From JBKBII01 sp046299415 (GTDB lineage Bacteria > Pseudomonadota > Gammaproteobacteria > Ectothiorhodospirales > Ectothiorhodospiraceae), in NCBI GenBank assembly GCA_046299415.1, contig JBKBII010000008.1:1-64000 (forward strand): a stretch of DNA of 64,000 nt, in the 5' to 3' direction. The notes below the pieces were generated by a model. The model was not told the DNA's origin, did no database searches, and worked only from the letters and a program-made list of their open reading frames with translations. Of this stretch, positions 18,991 through 28,614 are shown in pieces. How positions within the stretch are numbered: the first letter of the stretch is position 1; each line of letters opens with the position of its first letter. The translations under genes were made by a program, and so were the position numbers.

Positions 18991-19234
18991 CGCTGGGCCT
19001 CGCGGGGGCCCGTACGCATCATTTCTCGCACGCTTTGGGACATGACCCGATGCCGTGTCGCTACCGCGGTGCGAACCGCAGGCTGAGCACGCGGGTGATT
19101 CGTAGGTTCAAGGCCCGGCTTGATCGTGCGGCGCCGTGAGCGCTCTAAACGTTTGAATCGCGCCCCCGACCCGAGTTGACCCGGGCCGGCCCGAGCAGAG
19201 ATCAACTCCAAACACGAGCGAAAACCACGACTCC

Positions 19235-19253
19235 AAAAAGCCGGCGAGCCGGC
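19235..19253 (-). terminator. Minus-facing terminator-like hairpin
   Basis: On the minus strand GCCGG-CTCG-CCGGC is followed by five T. No annotated minus-strand gene precedes it, so it may end a small transcript starting near 19360-19600. Confidence 0.45.
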
Positions 19254-19262
19254 CCTAGACGA

Positions 19263-19355
19263 TCAGGGCCATGAGAAACGGCGCTGATTTCGACATTCGA
19301 CGAAGTCGAGCGCGATACCCCAAAACCCTTTATTCAACAGGTAAATGATCGGCAT
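19263..19355 (-). CDS. Possible 30-codon small protein
   Basis: The frame starts M-P-I-I-Y-L-L-N-K-G-F-W-G-I-A-L, then a polar, Arg-rich tail, and stops 9 nt before the hairpin at 19253. The hydrophobic start and the following terminator make it worth listing. There is no clear Shine-Dalgarno; a weak TTGTTT-17-TAAACC pair lies directly upstream, which would make the message nearly leaderless. It may equally be the 3' part of a small RNA or nothing. Confidence 0.22.
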   Translation of the reverse strand: MPIIYLLNKGFWGIALDFVECRNQRRFSWP

Positions 19356-19637
19356 GACGGTTTAGCTCGCGAAATCCGCTGAAACAAGTTGACTCCAATC
19401 AACCATCAGCGAGACCGCAGCCCTCCGTGCAACCGAGCGGAAGCCTGTTCGATCCGCGCTCAAGATCGAAGAACGACACCACTGTCCCCAAAAGCCGTCG
19501 CCGTCAATTAGTGTGTGGGGTGACAGATGCTGATCACTACAACATCCACGGACGGAAGACGCGCACACTGAACGGCGTCATCGCCTTGAAACACGATCCC
19601 GCTGAATCGATTGACGCCACACGCCCGGATATTGGCC

Positions 19638-20417
19638 ATGCCGCTGAATCATTCCATCCCGACTCGAAACAGCTCGATCATTGCCGAAGAAGCCGCGCGG
19701 CTAATGTTCGTCGAAGCGATCGAAGGCTACGGTGAGGCGCGCCGCAAGACCTGCGAAAAACTCGGCATCGCCCCACATACGCCGGGTCTACCGGACGCTG
19801 CGGATATCGATCGGGCACTGCAAGCACTCCAACGTCAGTGCTGGGACGAGGAAACGGCCCGCGAATGGCGCACGCGGCTCATGGCCGCGATCAAGGTCGT
19901 GCAATCGCTCAAACCGTTCTCACCACGCTTGGTCGGCGCCCTGACACGCGGCATCGTGCTTCCGATCCGTTGTATTCAGCTGCATGCCTTCGCTGAACAA
20001 CCCGAAGAGCTGATCTGGACACTCTCCGAACGAGGTATCGCAACCGAATCCGATGAACGCCGCTACGCTGATCCCCAGGCCCGTAGCACGCGCGGAAAAT
20101 CGCGAACCCATCGCCAGAAATCAGCGCGAGCATCGACTCAGACCTTCCCGATGATCCGTTTCTGCGGCCCGCTGGACGTCGATGTCGAGGTCACGGTGTT
20201 CGCGCCGGGCCGAGAGCATCACTCGCCACCGTCACCGATTGATGGACGACCCATTCCTCGACTCGATCAGGACGCAATCGAACGCCTGATCGCCGCGCCA
20301 CCTCTCGCGCCAGTGTTCCAGTCAAACTCGAACACAGGTCGCCCGGATGCGATCAGCGGGCCAGAGACTCCGCAAAACGCGATGGCGCGCAAGCCACAAG
20401 ACCCGACACGGGGTTAG
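19638..20417 (+). CDS. Conserved hypothetical protein
   Basis: About 259 residues. The N-terminal 80 residues are helical (E-E-A-A-R-L-M-F-V-E-A-I-E-G-Y-G-E-A-R-R-K), then S-P-R-L-V-G-A-L-T-R-G-I and a two-part alpha/beta segment with I-Q-L-H-A-F-A-E-Q-P-E-E-L and D-V-E-V-T-V-F-A-P. This layout recalls small proteins often called predicted nucleotidyltransferases in gammaproteobacteria, but the G-S and D-x-D motifs of active enzymes are not clear, so I give no function. The C-terminal 50 residues are polar and low-complexity. ATG at 19638 is preferred over a TTG at 19611. Alone on the plus strand, convergent with recG. Confidence 0.7.
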   Translation: MPLNHSIPTRNSSIIAEEAARLMFVEAIEGYGEARRKTCEKLGIAPHTPGLPDAADIDRALQALQRQCWDEETAREWRTRLMAAIKVVQSLKPFSPRLVGALTRGIVLPIRCIQLHAFAEQPEELIWTLSERGIATESDERRYADPQARSTRGKSRTHRQKSARASTQTFPMIRFCGPLDVDVEVTVFAPGREHHSPPSPIDGRPIPRLDQDAIERLIAAPPLAPVFQSNSNTGRPDAISGPETPQNAMARKPQDPTRG

Positions 20418-20782
20418 GCGAATGACGGTTTGCGACGCAGCGATACGCTCATCCTGCCCGCGCCGCCCGGAGCCCAGCGCCGATCACCGCCCCGGCCATC
20501 ACGTTGATACCCGCTCCGTTCGCACCCGCAGCCCGGCGCCGATAGGGCCGGCGTTCTCCACCACGGCAGCGCGCTGCCACACCGACAACTCGGGCCGGAC
20601 AGCGACCGTGATCGGAATCAGCCGCCATCCGCGGGCCAGCGATCACCTGACAGCCTCGTTCCGCTTGGCATCGACCAACCGCTTCGGTGAGCGACTTGAG
20701 CCTCGGCCCGCCTCGCCCAACCGCACCCGAAATCATCCAACGCTGCAGCCGCCACGCTCGCAAGCCGCGGCGCAGTAACGCC
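20418..20782. other. Convergent spacer before recG 3' end
   Basis: GC-rich, with repeated gcccggcgccgat-like words, no gene and no clear terminator. Confidence 0.5.
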
Positions 20783-23191
20783 TCAACCGACCCGACCGTA
20801 AGCTTCCTGGGCACCCACCCAGCGCTCGACCAGACGCCTCGCGCGGTCTGGATCTCGCTGCACGAGGTCAAGAGCCATTTCAGTCGCGGGTTCGAACAAC
20901 GCGTGATCACGCGACCAATCCGCCACCCGAAAATTCGCCTCGCCCGTCTGTCGGGTCCCCAACAACTCACCCGGACCGCGCAGCTCGAGATCGATCTCGG
21001 CGAGACGAAAACCGTCATCGTACTCACGCAGCGCAGCCAATCGACGCCGCCCCGTCTCGGATACGGCGTCACCATAGAGCAACACACAATAGCTTTGCCG
21101 CGAACCACGACCCACGCGACCGCGTAGCTGATGCAGCTGGGCCAAGCCCATACGCTCGGCATTTTCGATGATCATCAACGAGGCATTGGGCACATCGACG
21201 CCGACCTCGATGACCGTCGTCGCCACGAGAACATCGAGCCGATGCTCTCGGAACGCAGCCATCGCTTCATCGCGTTCAGCAGTCTTCAAGCGCCCATGCA
21301 CAAGCCCCAGACGCAGCCCCGGTAACGCCTCGGTCAACTGCTCGAACAAGCCCGTCGCTGACTCTGCGGCGAGCTTTTCTGAATCGTCGATCAGCGGACA
21401 AACCCAGTAAACCTGCGCGCCGTCGGCGCACTGCGCCCGAATGCGTTCGATGACCTCCGCCCGGCGGCGAGCTGACACCACCGCGGTGATCACCGGCTTG
21501 CGGCCTGGAGGCCGCTCATCAAGCACACTCACAGCCAGTCGCTGATACTGTGCCATCGCAAGCGTGCGCGGAATCGGTGTCGCGGTCATGATCAGTTGGT
21601 GCGGCACCTCCATCGACCGCCCACGCGTCGCCAATTGCATGCGCTGGTGCACACCAAAGCGATGCTGCTCATCGATCACCACACAGCCCAATTGGCCAAA
21701 AGTGACCGACGCCTGAAACAACGCGTGCGTCCCCACAGCAACCAGCGGCTCGCGACTCGCGATCCGTTCGCAGCGAGCCTCCCGCTCACTACGACGCACC
21801 CCCCCCCCAACCCAACACACCTCGATTCCCAAGGGCGTCAAACGTCGCTCGAGCTCCTCGGCGTGCTGCCGCGCCAACAGCTCGGTCGGAGCCATGAAAA
21901 CCGCCTGATACCCCGTCTCGAGCGCCTGAAGAATCGCCGCCTGCGCGACGATCGTCTTGCCAGAGCCCACGTCCCCCTGCAACAGACGTTGCATCGGCTG
22001 CGGCGAACCTTGATCAGCGTGGATTTCAGCGATTGCGCGCCGTTGCGCTCCAGTCAGAGCAAAGGGCAAACCCTGCAAAAAGTCCCGCCAGAGCTTGCCC
22101 GGGACGGCGAGTCGCGGCGCCGTTTCAGGGCCCGCAGGCGCCGCCACGGTCTGCGAAGACAGCGTCTCACAACCAGCCGCATCGACTGACGGAAACGCCG
22201 AAGCGCGAGGCGGCGAACGCGTCGAGGACAATACGAGGGCGGCCTGATGGGCGACAAACTCCTCGAATGACAGTCGTCGCCGTGCAAGTTTGAGATCGCG
22301 GCGCGCATCGATTGCAGATCCTCGACGCGACGTTTCACTGGCCTCGCATGACGGTCCGAAAACATCGCGAACCTGATCCGAACCGCTGAGTCGGACCTTG
22401 TCGGCTGAGGATTCGTCATGGTCCAGATCAGACTCGTCCGCCAGCGGGCAGCGAGGCCCCCCGCGCCCGCCTAAGCGTCGATCGAGCATCTCGATGGGCG
22501 GCGCATGCAACAGCTGAAGCGCATCAAGAATCGGCCAGCCGCATTCAGGCAGAAAATCCGCGAGCTCTGTCGCACCACCGGCCCGGGGCCCTTGGCATTC
22601 CTGGAGTTGAGATCGAGCCGACCGGGCGTCATTCCGAGGCGATGAGTGGGATACCGAGGCGTCCGTTGACTGCTGCGCGATGACGAGCGCCGCTTGAATC
22701 CAGCGCGCCAGCGATGCAGCGTACACGCCCTCGGTCGTCGGATAGACCGGCGTTAGATTCGGCTTGGGCGCCTTACCGATTGCAGCCCCGAGCACCAGCT
22801 CGGGATGATGCATCTCAAGCGCGCCCGTCATCCCACGCGGCACGCCGTAAGCCCGCACACGAGTGCCTGACTTCAGGCTGGCCGCCAGACGCGGCGCAAT
22901 ACGAAAAAAACGCAAGGCCAGACGATCGCCCGCGACATCCTCGAGATCGGCACCATACAGACGCCGCCGCGCCCCGATGAAGCCGACGGCGCACAGACGC
23001 CCCTCGACCAGCGCCGGAACATCAACCTCCAACGCACGAATCGGCACAACACGACTACGATCCTCGTAGCGCAGCGGCAAATGCCAGAGCAGATCGCCGA
23101 TTCGCCGGATACCGAGCCGTGCCAATCGCTCTGTCTGACGCGGCCCGATGCCCGGCAGTTGTTCGACGGGATCAGCCAGCGTCGATGGCAT
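20783..23191 (-). CDS. recG: ATP-dependent DNA helicase RecG
   Basis: Branch-migration helicase that remodels stalled forks and R-loops. Wedge/OB domain at residues about 1-165, helicase domain with Walker A GDVGSGKT, D-E-Q-H box, T-A-T-P-I-P-R-T-L and the motif VI region Q-L-R-G-R-V-G-R-G. It is 802 residues, about 110 longer than E. coli RecG. The excess is in three polar low-complexity inserts between the wedge and the Walker A, at about residues 175-210, 236-298 and 324-362. A run of ten G on the coding strand (21799-21808) encodes V-G-G-G-V and is prone to slippage. Start at 23191 chosen for conservation. RidA lies upstream on the same strand, a common pairing. Confidence 0.95.
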   Translation of the reverse strand: MPSTLADPVEQLPGIGPRQTERLARLGIRRIGDLLWHLPLRYEDRSRVVPIRALEVDVPALVEGRLCAVGFIGARRRLYGADLEDVAGDRLALRFFRIAPRLAASLKSGTRVRAYGVPRGMTGALEMHHPELVLGAAIGKAPKPNLTPVYPTTEGVYAASLARWIQAALVIAQQSTDASVSHSSPRNDARSARSQLQECQGPRAGGATELADFLPECGWPILDALQLLHAPPIEMLDRRLGGRGGPRCPLADESDLDHDESSADKVRLSGSDQVRDVFGPSCEASETSRRGSAIDARRDLKLARRRLSFEEFVAHQAALVLSSTRSPPRASAFPSVDAAGCETLSSQTVAAPAGPETAPRLAVPGKLWRDFLQGLPFALTGAQRRAIAEIHADQGSPQPMQRLLQGDVGSGKTIVAQAAILQALETGYQAVFMAPTELLARQHAEELERRLTPLGIEVCWVGGGVRRSEREARCERIASREPLVAVGTHALFQASVTFGQLGCVVIDEQHRFGVHQRMQLATRGRSMEVPHQLIMTATPIPRTLAMAQYQRLAVSVLDERPPGRKPVITAVVSARRRAEVIERIRAQCADGAQVYWVCPLIDDSEKLAAESATGLFEQLTEALPGLRLGLVHGRLKTAERDEAMAAFREHRLDVLVATTVIEVGVDVPNASLMIIENAERMGLAQLHQLRGRVGRGSRQSYCVLLYGDAVSETGRRRLAALREYDDGFRLAEIDLELRGPGELLGTRQTGEANFRVADWSRDHALFEPATEMALDLVQRDPDRARRLVERWVGAQEAYGRVG

Positions 23192-23697
23192 TGACACAAT
23201 CAACGCTCCAAGTTGCTGCACTTGACATCAGAGTGTCCCCGATTCGCCCGGAGCGATTCGATCAGACGGCCCGCGTTCGAGCTCCGAGCCTCTGTGCCGG
23301 CGACGGCCCGGCCCACAGCCTTGGGGCTGGCGCAACGGCGCGAGGCCACCCGGCAGAGGACACCAACGCGGATCTCCAGTCGGCAGCGTAAGGTTTTGAC
23401 GACACCATCGCCCGACGCTCACCACAGTCGCGTGACTGCTGTCGCACACTCACCACCGCAAAAAGGCGCTGATGCCCCCACGCGTCGGCGCTTTTAACGA
23501 CCGCAACTTATGGCCAAAGGCAAGGCTTCGGTCCTCATCACCCTCTGGTACGGCGACTTGCGGAGCCTTGTGTTGACCGCGTTCTGAGCGCATTCGCGCC
23601 GCGGCGATGCGGCATTCAGGCAACGGATACCCCGTGCACAACCTGCCAAACCCGGCCTCCTGCCGTCACGATGTCGACAGCAGAGACGGTGGTCGAC
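23192..23697. other. Spacer between ridA and recG
   Basis: No gene or strong hairpin seen; it is unusually long for this gene pair. Confidence 0.5.
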
Positions 23698-24087
23698 CTA
23701 GTCCGCGCCCGAAACAACAGCAATCGCATCCATTTCAACCGCAGCCCCTTTGGGCAAAGCGGCGACTCCAATCGCTGCACGAGCGGGGTAAGGCTCGACG
23801 AACCGCCGATTCATCGCCTCATTGACCAGAGGGAAATGGGACAGATCGGTCAAAAAAACATTCAGCTTGACGATATCGGCCAGACTAGCACCGGCAGCGC
23901 GGCATACCGCCTCGAGATTATCGAGAACTTGGTCGATCTGAGCCTCGATGCCGTCGACCATGCTCATGGTTTTCGGATCAAGGGGGATCTGACCGGACAG
24001 ATAGACCCTGTCGCCAACACGCACTGCCTGCGAGTAAGTACCAATCGCCGCTGGCGCTTCAGGGGTGTGAATCACCTTGCGTACCAT
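23698..24087 (-). CDS. ridA: 2-iminobutanoate/2-iminopropanoate deaminase RidA
   Basis: A 129-residue YjgF/Rid family enzyme that hydrolyses reactive enamine/imine products of PLP enzymes in the cytosol. Family signatures are P-x-A-I-G-T-Y-S-Q-A-V at residues about 10-20 and the C-terminal R-A-A-I-G-V-A-A-L-P-K-G-A-A-V-E-M-D-A-I-A, which holds the substrate-binding Arg. Start 24087 is set by GGAG 8 nt upstream. A likely promoter lies 45 nt further up. Confidence 0.95.
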   Translation of the reverse strand: MVRKVIHTPEAPAAIGTYSQAVRVGDRVYLSGQIPLDPKTMSMVDGIEAQIDQVLDNLEAVCRAAGASLADIVKLNVFLTDLSHFPLVNEAMNRRFVEPYPARAAIGVAALPKGAAVEMDAIAVVSGAD

Positions 24088-24129
24088 CGAGACACTCCGG
24101 GGGAAGCCATGGATATGAACGGGGTCCTG

Positions 24130-24156
24130 AGTATATGCAGAGCTTTTGCGTTTCAG
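24130..24156 (-). promoter_or_regulatory. Candidate ridA promoter
   Basis: Minus strand: CTGAAA (24156-24151), 15-nt spacer, TATACT (24135-24130), giving a leader of about 35 nt to the ridA start. An AT-rich block with a tcgaaata repeat (24192-24240) lies just upstream and could act as an UP element. Confidence 0.4.
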
Positions 24157-24608
24157 GGACGTGCAGCCGGTTCTCGGCGCCGATCGCGTCATCGAAATAT
24201 CGAAATATCGAAAACCATATTTTTTAAATTATTTCCCTACAGACCCGAGGCAGGGTCGTTCTGACCGACCGAAGGCAACGCAGAGTCACTGCGGTATAGA
24301 CGCGTCGCGCAGCTTGTCACTCACCCTCTCGCCTGACGATTCATGACATCGCGGGCGCTGTATCTCACTCGCAGCGCTCTCGAGCATTGCGCAAACACAA
24401 AACGCAAGACACCCGACGCCGACCAAGGCCGGTGTTTGCATAGACAAGGCGGACCGTCGTTACGATTGTGGTCCGCCATCAACTTCAGCCGAAAGAAACC
24501 AATGCAAGCCGATTACTTGAGCAAAAAGCTCACGCCTACAGATTCATCCGCCGAGGCCCCCGCTTACCCACCGGAGGCGCAACCACAGCCGTGCGATCGC
24601 CAGGCGGT
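24157..24608. other. Spacer between hemE and ridA
   Basis: Holds the AT-rich repeat near 24192-24240 and an inverted repeat at 24448-24477. No credible gene. Confidence 0.5.
24448..24477 (-). terminator. Possible hemE terminator hairpin
   Basis: ggcggacc and ggtccgcc form an 8-bp stem with a 14-nt loop, about 130 nt after hemE. The following minus-strand bases (ttgtct) are only weakly T-rich, so termination here is uncertain. Confidence 0.35.
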
Positions 24609-25742
24609 CTATGTCTCGCCGCCAACCGCGTACCCTTGAACAGCTTCGACCAGCGCGGCCACACAGGCTGGATCGACACCCGGATGAATCCCATGCCCAA
24701 GATTGAAGACATGTCCTGCAGCGCCACGAAAGCCGTCCAGGGTTCGCCTCGCCTCGCGCTGGACCGTCTCCGGATCGGCATACAGCACAGATGGGTCGAG
24801 GTTGCCCTGCAGGGCCACCCGCCCATCGACGCGCCGCACGGCCTCCGACGGATCCTGAGTCCAATCGAGACCCAGAGCATCGGCCCCGATCTCGAGCTGC
24901 GCCTCGAGCCACGGACCCCCGTTCTTGGTGAAGCTCACAACAGGGATACGTTGGCCATCGCGGCGACGTTCGAGCTGCTCGACGACCCGCGCCAAGTAAT
25001 CGCGTGAGAAGGCGCGATAGTGCCGCGGCGAAAGCACCCCGCCCCAAGTATCGAACAACATCACGGCCTCAGCGCCAGCCGCGATTTGGGCGTTCAAATA
25101 ATCGGCCACTGCATCGGCGAGCTTTTGCAACAAGCGATGCATCGTCTGCGGCTCGGCGTACATCAAGCGCTTGACCCGCGCAAAATCTTTCGAGCCGCCG
25201 CCCTCGACCATGTACGTCGCCAGCGTCCACGGACTACCAGAAAATCCGATCAACGGCACGCGGCCTTCGAGTTCACGCCGAATCAGCCGCACCGCATCCA
25301 TCACATAGCGCAATTCCTGCTCCGGATCGATGCGAGGCAGCGCCTCGATCGCCGCCGCATCACGCAGGGGTCGTTCGAACCGCGGGCCTTCGCCAGCCTC
25401 GAAAAACAGGCCAAGGCCCATTGCATCGGGCACCGTGAGAATATCGGAGAACAGGATGGCGGCATCGAGTGGAAAACGGGCCAACGGCTGCAGCGTGACC
25501 TCGCAGGCCAACTCCGGATTCTGTGCCAGCTGGAGAAAGCTCCCCGCACGCGCGCGCGTCTCCCGATACTCGGGCAGATAGCGCCCCGCCTGGCGCATGA
25601 TCCAGATCGGTGTCCGGTCGACCGGCTCGCGCAGCAACGCACGAATCAGCCGATGCGAAGAGGAAGACCGCGTCGATGCCTCACCCGCCTCAGCGACTGA
25701 ACGAGCGCCCGTATCCATTGCCTGCGTAGTGAAAGCCGACAT
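24609..25742 (-). CDS. hemE: Uroporphyrinogen decarboxylase
   Basis: Decarboxylates the four acetate side chains of uroporphyrinogen III to give coproporphyrinogen III in haem synthesis. The signature P-I-W-I-M-R-Q-A-G-R-Y-L-P-E-Y-R carries substrate-binding Arg residues; L-F-S-D-I-L-T holds the key Asp, and G-F-S-G-S-P-W-T and N-L-G-H-G-I-H-P are present. At 377 residues it is about 20 longer than usual, the excess being a Ser/Thr-rich start. Begins 4 nt after the gltD stop, so the two are co-transcribed. Confidence 0.96.
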   Translation of the reverse strand: MSAFTTQAMDTGARSVAEAGEASTRSSSSHRLIRALLREPVDRTPIWIMRQAGRYLPEYRETRARAGSFLQLAQNPELACEVTLQPLARFPLDAAILFSDILTVPDAMGLGLFFEAGEGPRFERPLRDAAAIEALPRIDPEQELRYVMDAVRLIRRELEGRVPLIGFSGSPWTLATYMVEGGGSKDFARVKRLMYAEPQTMHRLLQKLADAVADYLNAQIAAGAEAVMLFDTWGGVLSPRHYRAFSRDYLARVVEQLERRRDGQRIPVVSFTKNGGPWLEAQLEIGADALGLDWTQDPSEAVRRVDGRVALQGNLDPSVLYADPETVQREARRTLDGFRGAAGHVFNLGHGIHPGVDPACVAALVEAVQGYAVGGET

Positions 25743-25746
25743 CAGC

Positions 25747-27150
25747 TCAAACTCCGAGGTGGCCGAGAATACCCTCAGCCGCCTGACGCCCTTCGAACAC
25801 CGCCGTCACGACGAGATCAGAGCCCCGAACGTTATCGCCACCGGCAAAGATCTTGGGATTCGTCGTCTGGAAAGGATGTGACTGACCTTTGGCCACGATT
25901 CTGCCGCCGTCATCGAGCATGATGCCGTGCTCGGCAAACCACGGCTCAGGCGAGGGTCGAAAACCGAACGCCACGATCACACGATCGGCTGGCAGGATCG
26001 TTTCGGAACCGGGAATCGCCTCAGGCCGACGACGCCCGCGCGCATCGGGTGCGCCGAGGGCGGTCCGCACAACGCGAACACCCTCGACCCGTCCGTCGCC
26101 GACGATCTCGACCGGCTGCACGTTGAACTCGAAACGCACCCCCTCTTCCTTGGCGTGCTGAACCTCTTTACGCGACCCCGGCATGTTGTCTTCGTCGCGA
26201 CGGTAGGCGCAGGTCACTGACGCCGCGCCCTGACGAATCGACGTCCGGTTGCAATCCATCGCCGTATCGCCACCGCCCAGCACGACGACGCGCTGGCCGG
26301 CCATGTCGATGAACTGGTCTTCGGGTCGCTCCCAACCCATCACACGCTTGACGTTCGAGATCAAAAACGGCAGGGCCTCATGAACACCGTTCAGCGACTC
26401 GCCGGGGAACCCCCCCTTCATCGCCGTATACGTCCCGGTTCCCAAAAACACCGCGTCAAACTCTTCGAGCAAGCCGTCCAGACCCACATCGCGACCGACC
26501 TCGACGCCAAGGCGAAACTCGACGCCCATACCCTCGAGCAGCTCGCGCCGGCGCTGCACGACGAATTTCTCCAGCTTGAACGGCGGGATACCGAACGTCA
26601 GCAGACCGCCGATTTCTGGGTGGCGGTCAAACACGACCGGGGTAACGCCATTGCGCACGAGAACATCCGCACAACCCAATCCGGCAGGCCCCGCGCCCAC
26701 CACCGCGACGCGCTTGCCGGTCAGCTTGACGTTGGAGACATCCGGTCGCCACCCGGCGGCCAACGCGGCATCGGTGATGTATTTCTCGATCGAACCGATC
26801 GTCACCGCGCCAAAACCGTCGTTCAGCGTGCAGGCGCCCTCGCACAGACGGTCCTGCGGACATACGCGCCCACAGATCTCGGGTAGTGAATTGGTGCGAT
26901 GAGACAACTCCGCCGCGCGAAACAACTGCCCCTCGGCGACCAGCTTGAGCCAGTTCGGGATGTAGTTATGAACCGGGCATTTCCACTCACAGTACGGGTT
27001 CCCGCACGCGAGGCAACGGCCCGCCTGGTGCTTGGCCGTCTCCGGGTCGAAGTGCCCGATGATCTCGTTAAACTCGGTGATGCGGATGCGCGCCGGTGTC
27101 TTTTCCGGGTCCTGCCGCGGGACTTCGAGAAACTGCATCGGGTTAGCCAT
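25747..27150 (-). CDS. gltD: Glutamate synthase small subunit (GltD family)
   Basis: 467 residues. The N-terminal domain holds two [4Fe-4S] cysteine clusters, C46-x2-C49-x4-C54-x3-C58 and C93-x3-C97-x5-C103-x3-C107. An FAD site (V-V-G-A-G-P-A-G-L-G) and an NADPH site (V-L-G-G-G-D-T-A-M-D-C) follow. It normally passes electrons from NADPH to the large subunit GltB, which makes glutamate from glutamine and 2-oxoglutarate. gltB is usually directly upstream; here the 940 bp upstream hold no gene, so GltB must be encoded elsewhere or this subunit serves another partner. Followed by hemE. Confidence 0.93.
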   Translation of the reverse strand: MANPMQFLEVPRQDPEKTPARIRITEFNEIIGHFDPETAKHQAGRCLACGNPYCEWKCPVHNYIPNWLKLVAEGQLFRAAELSHRTNSLPEICGRVCPQDRLCEGACTLNDGFGAVTIGSIEKYITDAALAAGWRPDVSNVKLTGKRVAVVGAGPAGLGCADVLVRNGVTPVVFDRHPEIGGLLTFGIPPFKLEKFVVQRRRELLEGMGVEFRLGVEVGRDVGLDGLLEEFDAVFLGTGTYTAMKGGFPGESLNGVHEALPFLISNVKRVMGWERPEDQFIDMAGQRVVVLGGGDTAMDCNRTSIRQGAASVTCAYRRDEDNMPGSRKEVQHAKEEGVRFEFNVQPVEIVGDGRVEGVRVVRTALGAPDARGRRRPEAIPGSETILPADRVIVAFGFRPSPEPWFAEHGIMLDDGGRIVAKGQSHPFQTTNPKIFAGGDNVRGSDLVVTAVFEGRQAAEGILGHLGV

Positions 27151-28092
27151 TGCTCACCGCTCCTGACGATTCAATGCCGCCGCTCACACGCCGGCCACTC
27201 GAACAGCACATCGCAGGCAACGCACCGCGCGCGCCACGCGAAGGCAATGCCCACTCGCGGCCTCGGCGCACGCTACCGCCGCCAGCCGTCGCTGACCTCT
27301 GTTGAACATGCCGCAATTCGACAGTCGACGCGAGAGACCTCGCGAAAACCGGCTGTCGCGCAGCGATTCGCTCTCAGTTGCTAACTCTCGACCGCCGCTA
27401 CAGTCGGCCTCTCGCATCAAGCGAGTCCCCCAAGGACCAGTCCGACACCAACTGCGTCTCCACATTCTATCGGCCTACGGTCGACAGCCGAATAAACCCA
27501 CGTTCGAGTGACGCACTAGAAAGTCGATCGCCCTCGGCTGACTGACATGGAGTGCTAAGGGCGTATCGCCACAGGGCGGCCCCAATCCAATCAAGGTCGG
27601 GCCCATCCAACCCAACATCGAGAGGCGACTACAGAGCGAATCAACCCGACCGCTCTACCCTTGTAACGGGCCTGCGCCTCGCCCACGGTTGAACGCGACT
27701 CGACGAACTCCACACCAGGCTTTTCGCAACGCTGGACGCTTGCGAGGCTGACGCAACATCGCGGCGGATGCCGGTCATGGATCATTCGGGCCAATTGCTC
27801 ACATCGCTCACATCGGTGAAGAGAGGTGATCCCCTGTCGAATGACACGCAACGCACCGACCCGCGACGTGCGACGCGGGCGACCAGACCACCTTAGTGTC
27901 GGTCAGCCGCGCGAGGTCGAATGAAACGGTTCGCGCGCGCAAGGTACCGCAAGCGCATGTGACCCTGGGGTTAAACCTCAATCAGCGGTGCCGGCCAACC
28001 AGCGGCGCCGGCCGCAGGCGGCTGAAAATCGACACCACCAGCTTTGCCGACAACCACTTTCTCTGCCCACTCTATTGCTCACAAGGCCGCGT
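27151..28092. other. Gene-free spacer of about 940 bp
   Basis: No gene, and no remnant of gltB that I can read in any frame. No clear hairpin with a T-run. Confidence 0.55.
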
Positions 28093-28614
28093 TTACCCCG
28101 CCAGCCGCGTCTTGACGCGTTGACTTACCGCCGCCATGTCGGCGCGTCCGGCCAGCTGCTCGCGCAAAACCGCCATCACCGCGCCCATGTCGCGCATCGA
28201 TGTCGCGCCCTGCGCCACCACCGCTGCGTCGATCGCTCGATCGATTTCAACCTCGCTCAAGGGTTCCGGCAGATAACTCTCGAGGATCACAATCTCGGAG
28301 CGCTCGCGCTCAGCGAGATCCTCACGCCCCCCGTCGCGAAACTGCTGTTCAGCATCTCGACGCTGTTTGATCATTTTTTGGACCAGCGCGAGGAACCGCG
28401 CGTCATCGACCTCGATGCGTTCATCGACCTCGATCTGCTTGACCTCGGACGACAACATTCGCAGCACACCGAGCCGATCGCGGTCTTTTGCGCGCATTGC
28501 CGCTTTGATGTCGTCGAGCATCCGCGCCAAAGGACTTCCAGATGAATCGGCCGCCTGGTTCGTCGGCCGCGCGGCCGAATCAACCGCTGACGTAGAAGGG
28601 TCCGTATCGGTCAT
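28093..28614 (-). CDS. yqeY: GatB/YqeY domain protein
   Basis: 173 residues. After a 25-residue polar, Ser/Ala-rich start comes the YqeY fold: L-D-D-I-K-A-A-M-R-A-K-D, L-G-V-L-R-M-L-S-S-E-V-K-Q-I-E-V, then I-V-I-L-E-S-Y-L-P-E-P-L and the C-terminal V-S-Q-R-V-K-T-R-L-A-G. The family shares a tRNA-binding tail domain with GatB; its role is not settled. It commonly lies between rpsU and dnaG; here it follows rpsU after 900 bp and no dnaG is in the window. Confidence 0.9.
   Translation of the reverse strand: MTDTDPSTSAVDSAARPTNQAADSSGSPLARMLDDIKAAMRAKDRDRLGVLRMLSSEVKQIEVDERIEVDDARFLALVQKMIKQRRDAEQQFRDGGREDLAERERSEIVILESYLPEPLSEVEIDRAIDAAVVAQGATSMRDMGAVMAVLREQLAGRADMAAVSQRVKTRLAG

Larger units (their letters stand above)
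18991..19637. other. Spacer of about 650 bp
   Basis: Contains a minus-facing hairpin with a T-run (19235-19253) and a small minus-strand frame just before it (19263-19355). No other structure seen. Confidence 0.5.

Noticed and set aside
20449..21162. Minus-strand frame of 237 codons
   Set aside because: Overlaps the recG 3' end in another frame and is Arg/Gly/Val-rich without motifs.
27151..28092. Decayed gltB upstream of gltD
   Set aside because: No glutamate synthase motif can be read in any frame across the spacer.
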